Below are positions 58,774 to 64,000 of a stretch of 64,000 nucleotides of DNA, piece by piece. Origin of the DNA: 13-2-20CM-66-19 sp963760225. Lineage in GTDB: Bacteria > Pseudomonadota > Gammaproteobacteria > Steroidobacterales > Steroidobacteraceae. Both the position numbers and the translations under genes were made by a program. Each line of letters begins with the position of its first letter. The stretch's first letter is position 1. Location of the stretch: the NCBI GenBank assembly GCA_963760225.1, contig CAVXCD010000003.1, forward strand, positions 2,046,001-2,110,000, written 5' to 3'. The notes under the pieces were generated by a model. It was not told where the DNA came from. It did not search any database and saw only the letters and a list, made by a program, of their open reading frames with translations.

Positions 58774-61224
58774 TCAACACTTGACCCGCTCGCCTGCCGG
58801 ATCGTAGAACGGCCGCAACGACACGCGTGCCGCCAGGCGCTCGCCGGCGACCTCCACCTGGTAGCGGCCGGCCGTAATCCACGCGGCATCCGCCGGCCCA
58901 TCGCCCCGGGCGATGTAGCCCAGACCGAGCGCCGCGCCGATGGTGTGCGCGAACATCCCCGAACAGACGCGCCCGACCAGCTGGCCGTCTCGCCAGATCG
59001 GCTCGTTGTGGTAGAGGAGTCGATCGGGCCGCTCGAGCGCGAGCGCCACCAGGCGGCGGCGCACGCCCGCGGCGCGCTGCTCGAGCAGCGCCTCGCGGCC
59101 GACGAAGCCACCCGGCTTGTCCCAGGCGACGGCGAACTGCAGCCCCGCCTCGAGCGGGGTGTCCTCGTCCGAGATGTCGTGGCCCCAGTGGCGGTAAGCC
59201 TTTTCGATGCGCAGGCTGTTGAGCGCATGGTAGCCGGCCAGCTGCAGACCGAACGCCTGCCCGGCCGCCACGATCACGTCGTAAACCGACTGTGCGAATT
59301 CGGTCGGCATGTACAGCTCGTAGCCGAGCTCGCCGACATAGGTGATGCGGCTGGCGCGCACGCGCGCGTAACCGAGATCGATGACGCGCGAGGTCGCGAA
59401 CGGGAACGCCGCGGTGGCGAGATCCGTGTCGCTGAGCGTCGCCAGCAGCTCGCGGCTGCGCGGTCCCATGAGGCCGAGCACCGCATACGCCGAGGACACA
59501 TCGACGGCCACTGCCTGCGCCGTTGGCGCAATGCTGCGGGTGAGCCAGTGAAAGTCGCGCGTCTGCGTGGCGCACGAGCTGATGATGAGGTAGGCGTCGT
59601 GCGCCTCGCGCGTGACGGTGACGTCCGCCTCGATGCCGCCGCGCTCGTTCAGCCACTGCGTGTAGACGATGCGGCCGACGGGCACGTCGACGTCGCCGGC
59701 GCACATGCGCCCGAGAACGCGCGCCGCATCGCTGCCTTTGAGCACGAACTTGGCGAACGAGGACTGATCGAACAGCCCGACCCGCTCGCGCACCGCGCGG
59801 TGCTCGGCGGCGGACTGCGCGAACCAGTTCTGGCGCCCGTAGCTGTACTGGTAGCGCGGCGGCGCGCCGTCGGTGGCGAACCAGTTGGCGCGCTCGAAGC
59901 CTGCGACCTCGCCGAAGCACGCACCGGCGGCGGCGAGGCGATCGTGCAGCACGGACTTGCGCACCCCGCGCGCGCTTTCCGCCTGCCGGAACGGCCAGTG
60001 CATGGCGTACAGCAGCCCGAGTGACTCGACCGCGCGGTCGTGCAGGTAGCGTCGGTTGCGCTGGAACGGCATGCAGCGACGGATGTCGACGTCCCACAGG
60101 TCCGACGGCGGATGCCCGTCGACGATCCAGTCCGCCAGCACCTTGCCGGCACCGCCCGCCGACTGGATGCCGATGGAATTGAACCCGGCCGCGACGTACA
60201 TGCCGCGTACCTCGGGCGCCTCGCCGAGCAGGTAGCGATCATCGGGGGTAAAGCTCTCGGGGCCGTTGAAGAACACCTGCACGCCAGCCGACTCGAGCGC
60301 CGGCACGCGACGCATGGCGGCGGCGAACAACGGCTCGATGTGCGCCAGGTCCGCCGGCAGCTGGTCGAATGCAAAGCCCGCCGGTATGCCGTGCGTGCCC
60401 CACGGCTTGGCGCGCGGCTCGAACCATCCGACCAGCAGCTTGCCGGTGTCCTCCTTGAAATAGGAGCAGGCATCGGCATCGCGCAGCACCGGCACACCCG
60501 GGGCGAGCCCGGGAATCGGCTGCGTGACGATGTAGAAATGCTCGGCCGCGTGCAGCGGCACGCTCACGTCGGCCCAGCCGCCGACTTCGCGCGCCCACAT
60601 GCCGGCGCAGTTCACCACGATGTCGGCGCGCACCTGCGCGCCCTCTTCCGTCGCCACGCCGGTGACCCGCCCGCGCTCGGTGCGGATCGTGGTCACGCGA
60701 ACGTCCTCGATGATGCGTACGCCCGCCTGGCGCGCGCCGCGCGCGAGCGCCTGGGTGGTGTCGACCGGATTGATCTGGCCGTCCTTCGGCAGGTACACCG
60801 CGCCGACCACCCCGTCGGTGGCGAGCAGCGGCCAGCGCTCCTGCGCCTCTCCCGCGGAGAGCTCCTGCACCTCGAGCCCGAAACAGCGGCCCATGGAGGC
60901 CCCGCGCTTGAGCTCCTCGAGCCGCGCCTCGCTCGCCGCCACCGCGATCGAGCCGACCTGCCTGAAGCCGGTCGCCTGCCCGGTCTCGCGCTCGAGCCCG
61001 GCGTACAGCCCGGTCGTGTACTGCGCCAGGCGTGTGAGACCGTGCGTCGCACGCAGCTGCCCGACGAGGCCCGCCGCATGCCAGGTAGTGCCGCAGGTGA
61101 GCTTGCGGCGCTCGAGCAGCAGCACGTCGCGGCAGCCGCGTTTGGCGAGGTGGTAGGCGACGCTGCAGCCGACGATGCCGCCGCCGATGATCACGACACC
61201 GGCGTGCGCAGGAAGGCTCGCCAC
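58774..61224 (-). CDS. Dimethylglycine/sarcosine-dehydrogenase-like FAD-GcvT fusion (copy 2)
   Basis: This 816-residue protein has the same layout as copy 1: VVIIGGGIVGCSVAYHLAKRG, the flavin His in TTWHAAGL, VRADIVVNCAGMWA, FAO_M region, then GcvT domains with RIVYTQWLNERGGIEADVTV, LMGPRSRELLATLSD and SRITYVGELGYELYMP. Folate-binding residues are in these GcvT parts. The two copies differ throughout, so they are old paralogues probably with different substrates, such as successive N-methyl removals. It starts eight bases after the aminotransferase stop and is co-transcribed with it and with copy 1. Confidence 0.9.
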   Translation of the reverse strand: MASLPAHAGVVIIGGGIVGCSVAYHLAKRGCRDVLLLERRKLTCGTTWHAAGLVGQLRATHGLTRLAQYTTGLYAGLERETGQATGFRQVGSIAVAASEARLEELKRGASMGRCFGLEVQELSAGEAQERWPLLATDGVVGAVYLPKDGQINPVDTTQALARGARQAGVRIIEDVRVTTIRTERGRVTGVATEEGAQVRADIVVNCAGMWAREVGGWADVSVPLHAAEHFYIVTQPIPGLAPGVPVLRDADACSYFKEDTGKLLVGWFEPRAKPWGTHGIPAGFAFDQLPADLAHIEPLFAAAMRRVPALESAGVQVFFNGPESFTPDDRYLLGEAPEVRGMYVAAGFNSIGIQSAGGAGKVLADWIVDGHPPSDLWDVDIRRCMPFQRNRRYLHDRAVESLGLLYAMHWPFRQAESARGVRKSVLHDRLAAAGACFGEVAGFERANWFATDGAPPRYQYSYGRQNWFAQSAAEHRAVRERVGLFDQSSFAKFVLKGSDAARVLGRMCAGDVDVPVGRIVYTQWLNERGGIEADVTVTREAHDAYLIISSCATQTRDFHWLTRSIAPTAQAVAVDVSSAYAVLGLMGPRSRELLATLSDTDLATAAFPFATSRVIDLGYARVRASRITYVGELGYELYMPTEFAQSVYDVIVAAGQAFGLQLAGYHALNSLRIEKAYRHWGHDISDEDTPLEAGLQFAVAWDKPGGFVGREALLEQRAAGVRRRLVALALERPDRLLYHNEPIWRDGQLVGRVCSGMFAHTIGAALGLGYIARGDGPADAAWITAGRYQVEVAGERLAARVSLRPFYDPAGERVKC

Positions 61225-61232
61225 GGTGAGCT

Positions 61233-62543
61233 TCAGTACTCGGCGATGGCGTCGCGCAGTATCGAGCTCATGAGGTCGATGTCGGCGTGCGTGGCGATGA
61301 ACGCCGGCGCCGTGATCGCGTTGTCGCCGGTGGTTTTCACGTGCAGCCCGCGGTCGAACAGTTTCGCCTGCAGCTCCCCGCCGCGCGCCCCGGGCGCCTT
61401 GCCAGGCTTGAGCTCGATGCCGGCCAGCAGTCCATAGCCGCGCACGTCGTTGACCGCGGCGAGATCCTGCAGCGCGAACATCTTGTCGAGGAAGTAGCCG
61501 GACAGCTCGCGCGCGCGCGCGAACAGCTGCTCGCGCTCGTAGATCTCGAGCGTGGCGAGGCCCGCGGCGCAGGCCGCCGGGTGCGCCGAGTAGGTGTAGC
61601 CGTGGAAGAATTCCGGTGCGCCGTCCGGGGCGGCATCGACGATGGTGCGATAGATGCTGGTGCGCACCGCCACCGCCCCCATCGGCTGCGCGCCGTTGGT
61701 GAGCGCCTTCGCCATGGTCATGATGTCGGGCGTCACGTTGAAGGAGTTCGCGGCGAACGCCGCACCGGTGCGGCCAAAGCCGCAGATCACCTCGTCGAAC
61801 ACCAGCAGGATCCCGTAGCGGTCGCAGATCTCGCGCAGCCGCTCGAGATAACCGTGCGGCGGAACGATCACCCCGGTGGAGCCGGCGATCGGCTCGACGA
61901 ATACCGCGGCGATGCGCTTCTCGCCCACCAGGTTGACGAAGCGCAGCAGGTCATCCGCCAGCTCCGCTCCCGCGCGGCCCATGCCGCGCGTCAGCCGATT
62001 CTCGGGCAGCAGCGTATGGCGCAGGTGCAGCACGCCCGGCAGCAGCGCGCCGTAGGTGTCGCGGTTGCGCACCATGCCGCTCAGTGCGGTGCCGCCGATG
62101 TTCACGCCGTGGTAGGCGCGCTCGCGGGCCACGAAATAGCTGCGCTGCCCCTCGTTGCGGGCGAGGTGATAGGCGAGCGCGACCTTCATCGCCGTGTCGA
62201 CTGCTTCCGAGCCGCTGTTGCAGAAGAACACGTGATCGAGGCCGCGCGGGGTGAGCGCGGCGACGCGGTCGGCGAGCACGAACGCACCCGGATGACCGCG
62301 CATGAAACTGGGCGTGTAGTCGAGCGTGTGCAGCTGCTCGGCGACCGCCGCGGCGATCTCGGGGCGGCAGTGGCCGGCCGGCGAGCAGAACAGTCCAGAG
62401 CTGCCGTCGAGAATCTGCCGGCCCGCCGGATCGAAGTAGTGCATGCCGCTCGCGCGCACGAACATGCGCGGCTGGCGCTTGAAATCGCGGTTGCTGGTGA
62501 ACGGCATCCAGTGGCGTTCCAGTTTCTCGAGCGTCATTTCCAT
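61233..62543 (-). CDS. Class III aminotransferase, candidate taurine:pyruvate aminotransferase
   Basis: This 436-residue omega-aminotransferase has the class III landmarks: SGLFCSPAGHCRPEI, FFCNSGSEAVDTAMKVA (phosphate Gly-Ser-Glu near 111-113), AYHG, LLVFDEVICGFGRTG (Asp250) and the Schiff-base Lys279 in TMAKALTNGAQPMGAV. It falls in the beta-alanine/taurine:pyruvate group. Divergence from Xsc, separated by 102 bases, favours taurine as amino donor, giving sulfoacetaldehyde. Beta-alanine or another omega-amine remains possible. ATG at 62543 follows GGAG at seven bases. It is the first gene of a three-gene leftward operon with both FAD-GcvT fusions. Confidence 0.87.
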   Translation of the reverse strand: MEMTLEKLERHWMPFTSNRDFKRQPRMFVRASGMHYFDPAGRQILDGSSGLFCSPAGHCRPEIAAAVAEQLHTLDYTPSFMRGHPGAFVLADRVAALTPRGLDHVFFCNSGSEAVDTAMKVALAYHLARNEGQRSYFVARERAYHGVNIGGTALSGMVRNRDTYGALLPGVLHLRHTLLPENRLTRGMGRAGAELADDLLRFVNLVGEKRIAAVFVEPIAGSTGVIVPPHGYLERLREICDRYGILLVFDEVICGFGRTGAAFAANSFNVTPDIMTMAKALTNGAQPMGAVAVRTSIYRTIVDAAPDGAPEFFHGYTYSAHPAACAAGLATLEIYEREQLFARARELSGYFLDKMFALQDLAAVNDVRGYGLLAGIELKPGKAPGARGGELQAKLFDRGLHVKTTGDNAITAPAFIATHADIDLMSSILRDAIAEY

Positions 62544-62558
62544 GTCGATCTCCGGATG

Positions 62559-62570
62559 CCGCTTAAGCGG
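62559..62570. promoter_or_regulatory. Perfect 12-base palindrome CCGCTTAAGCGG
   Basis: This perfect palindrome lies 15 bases upstream of the aminotransferase ATG, in the 102-base gap shared with Xsc. It overlaps the expected leader or promoter of the leftward operon and could be an operator or a leader hairpin. No regulator gene lies inside the window near it. Confidence 0.4.
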
Positions 62571-62588
62571 GTGCGGCGCACTCGCGTT

Positions 62589-62604
62589 ATAGTGTAAAGA
62601 CTAT
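62589..62604. promoter_or_regulatory. Inverted repeat ATAGT-N6-ACTAT between aminotransferase and Xsc genes
   Basis: ATAGTGTAAAGACTAT has 5-base arms with a 6-base spacer and lies 41 bases before the Xsc ATG and 45 before the aminotransferase ATG. This AT-rich dyad in otherwise GC-rich DNA is well placed to control both divergent promoters. The half-sites carry the GT...AC pattern seen in GntR-type sites, but the spacing is not that of the FadR subfamily. The regulator is unknown. Confidence 0.5.
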
Positions 62605-62645
62605 TTCTGCCGTTTGCCTGAACCACCGCGCGCGGAGCCGTACGC

Positions 62646-64000
62646 ATGAAGCCGCCACAGAAGATGGGACCCTCGGAAGCTCTGGTCGAGACGCTCGCTG
62701 CCAACGGCGTCACGCACGTGTTCGGCATCGTCGGCTCGGCGTTCATGGACGCGCTCGATATCTTCCCCGCGGCCGGCATCCGTTTCGTGCCGGTGGCGCA
62801 CGAGCAGGGCGCGATCCACATGGCCGACGGCTATGCACGCGCCTCCGGGCGTCACGGGGTATGCATCGCGCAGAACGGCCCGGGCGTCACCAACTTCGTG
62901 ACCGGGGTGGCAGCGGCCTACTGGGCGCACTCACCGGTGGTGTTCATCACCCCGGAGACCGGTTCGATGACTCTGGGGCTCGGCGGCTTCCAGGAGACCG
63001 AGCAGCTGCCGATCTTCTCACGCATCACCAAGTACCAGGGCCACGTCAACAATCCCAAGCGCATGGCGGAGATCGCCGCGCGCTGCTTCGATCGCGCCAT
63101 GCTCGAGCTGGGGCCGGCGCAGCTCAACATCCCGCGCGACTTCTTCTACGGCGAGATCGAGGCGGCGATCGCCGCGCCGCTGCGCATCGTGCAGGGAGCC
63201 GGCGATGCTGCGGCGCTCGAGCGCGCCGCCGCACTGCTGGCCGGGGCGAGCTTCCCGGTGATCGTCGCGGGCGGCGGGGTGATCAACGCCGCTGCTGCGG
63301 CGGAAGCGATCGGGCTGGCGGAGCTGCTGGGGGCTGCGGTGTGCAACAGCTACCTGCACAACGATTCCTTCCCCGCCTCCCACGCGCTCGCCGCCGGGCC
63401 GCTCGGCTACCAGGGCTCGAAGGCCGCCATGAAGCTGCTCGCCCAGGCGGACGTGGTGCTCGCGCTCGGCACGCGGCTCGGGCCGTTCGGCACGCTGCCG
63501 CAGCACGGGCTCGACTACTGGCCGCAGCAGGCGCAGGTGATCCAGATCGACAGCGACGCGCGCATGCTCGGACTGGTGAAGCCGATCTCGGTGGGCATCC
63601 ACGGCGATGCGCGTGCTGCGGCCGCGGCGCTCAGCGGTCTGCTTGCCGGCCGGCCGCTCGCCGGGGCGGCCGGCCGCGCCGCGCGCCTCAAGCGCATTGC
63701 CGCGGAAAAGTCCGCCTGGGAAACCGAGCTGTCCGCCTGGACGCACGAGCGCGACCCCTACTCGCTCGAGGTCGCGAAGAACTCGCAGCACATGCACCCG
63801 CGCGAGATGCTGCGGGCGCTGGAGCAGGCGCTGCCCGCGGATGCCATGGTGTCCACGGACATCGGCAACATCTGCTCGGTCGCCAATTCATACCTGCGCT
63901 TCGACAAGCCGCGCTCGATGTTCGCCGCGATGAGCTTCGGCAACTGCGGCTATGCCTTCCCGGTGATCTGCGGCGCGAAGCTCGCCGCACCGACACGCCC
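62646..64000 (+). CDS. xsc: Sulfoacetaldehyde acetyltransferase (3' end beyond window)
   Basis: The first 451 residues of a TPP enzyme are present and open to the window edge. It starts MKPPQKMGPSEALVETLAAN, and Glu53 in PVAHEQGAIHMADGYARASG is the TPP-activating Glu. The segments LGLGGFQETEQLPIF, HNDSFPASHALAAGPLGYQG and GLDYWPQQAQVIQID match Xsc more than acetolactate synthase. Xsc turns sulfoacetaldehyde plus phosphate into acetyl phosphate and sulfite. ATG at 62646 follows GGAG at eight bases. About 140 residues, including the end of the pyrimidine/PP domain, lie outside. It is divergent from the candidate taurine aminotransferase. Confidence 0.9.
   Translation, partial: MKPPQKMGPSEALVETLAANGVTHVFGIVGSAFMDALDIFPAAGIRFVPVAHEQGAIHMADGYARASGRHGVCIAQNGPGVTNFVTGVAAAYWAHSPVVFITPETGSMTLGLGGFQETEQLPIFSRITKYQGHVNNPKRMAEIAARCFDRAMLELGPAQLNIPRDFFYGEIEAAIAAPLRIVQGAGDAAALERAAALLAGASFPVIVAGGGVINAAAAAEAIGLAELLGAAVCNSYLHNDSFPASHALAAGPLGYQGSKAAMKLLAQADVVLALGTRLGPFGTLPQHGLDYWPQQAQVIQIDSDARMLGLVKPISVGIHGDARAAAAALSGLLAGRPLAGAAGRAARLKRIAAEKSAWETELSAWTHERDPYSLEVAKNSQHMHPREMLRALEQALPADAMVSTDIGNICSVANSYLRFDKPRSMFAAMSFGNCGYAFPVICGAKLAAPTR

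Noticed and set aside
58758..59228. N-terminal extension of FAD-GcvT copy 1
   Set aside because: The extra 157 residues are Ser/Arg-rich shadow translation of copy 2; the Rossmann motif begins directly after GTG at 58757.
58729..60024. 431-codon forward open frame
   Set aside because: Antisense to FAD-GcvT copy 2, Arg/His/Ala-rich, no motif.
61287..62597. 436-codon forward open frame
   Set aside because: Antisense to the aminotransferase, whose catalytic motifs are clear on the other strand.
1..64000. CRISPR array, tRNA, rRNA, transposase or phage genes
   Set aside because: No spaced direct repeats, cloverleaf-type sequence, rRNA-like block or recognisable transposase/integrase was found on reading both strands.

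Overview
The window is high-GC DNA with mostly intact genes on both strands. It looks like a chromosomal accessory or catabolic stretch of an aerobic Gram-negative proteobacterium. The evidence is many Sec or lipoprotein signal peptides, periplasmic c-type cytochromes, an RlpA-like lipoprotein, a hopanoid-associated glycosyltransferase (HpnB), LysR regulators, and paired DUF1800/DUF1501 secreted proteins. There is no rRNA, tRNA or core housekeeping gene, so the lineage cannot be fixed; a soil or freshwater gamma- or betaproteobacterium is a guess. No phage, insertion sequence, integron or CRISPR array was seen.

Layout. 1-9.2 kb: remnants of a YtcJ-like amidohydrolase, then a leftward catabolic group (NAD-binding protein, MBL hydrolase, SnoaL-like protein, aldehyde dehydrogenase, alcohol dehydrogenase) divergent from a LysR regulator. 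A second LysR follows, joined by an apparent deletion scar to a headless SnoaL gene, then a nitrate-reductase-associated protein and an M24 peptidase. 9.3-13.4 kb: a leftward sulfur operon made of an exported DsrE-like protein, a solute-binding protein, a natural TsdB-TsdA (thiosulfate dehydrogenase) fusion with four haem sites, and a TauE/SafE exporter. 13.4-26.4 kb: sorbosone dehydrogenase-cytochrome fusion, PEBP protein, alcohol dehydrogenases, RlpA-like protein, HEPN-like protein, methyltransferase, MFS and EamA transporters, HpnB and a sulfatase, with two decayed gene fragments near 17.3 kb.

26.7-34 kb: acetamidase, a Cys/Met-metabolism PLP enzyme, a multicopper oxidase followed by a frameshifted phosphoesterase and a clear rho-independent terminator, small proteins and an FHA protein. 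34-42 kb: a leftward set of large exported proteins (sortilin-like beta-propeller, YncE-propeller/phosphoesterase, and a caspase-like domain fused to a CXXCW-type rhodanese) plus a 35-residue Lys-rich gene. 42-53.5 kb: DCC/lipase-maturation-factor fusion, DUF1800 + DUF1501 + PHB-depolymerase-like esterase, cupin, Mop-like molybdate binder, DUF4185 protein, a methyltransferase and a DUF4440-like protein.

53.5-64 kb is the most coherent and interesting part. It holds gamma-glutamyltransferase, a 10-formyl-THF hydrolase-like protein, two consecutive dimethylglycine/sarcosine-dehydrogenase-like flavoprotein-GcvT fusions, a class III aminotransferase, and, divergent from it and cut by the window edge, sulfoacetaldehyde acetyltransferase (Xsc). 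Together these could strip N-methyl groups to folate, recycle the folate, transaminate taurine to sulfoacetaldehyde, and cleave it to acetyl phosphate and sulfite. My reading is a candidate N-methylated-taurine (dimethyltaurine or taurine-betaine-like) degradation locus; the substrate is inferred from gene content only.
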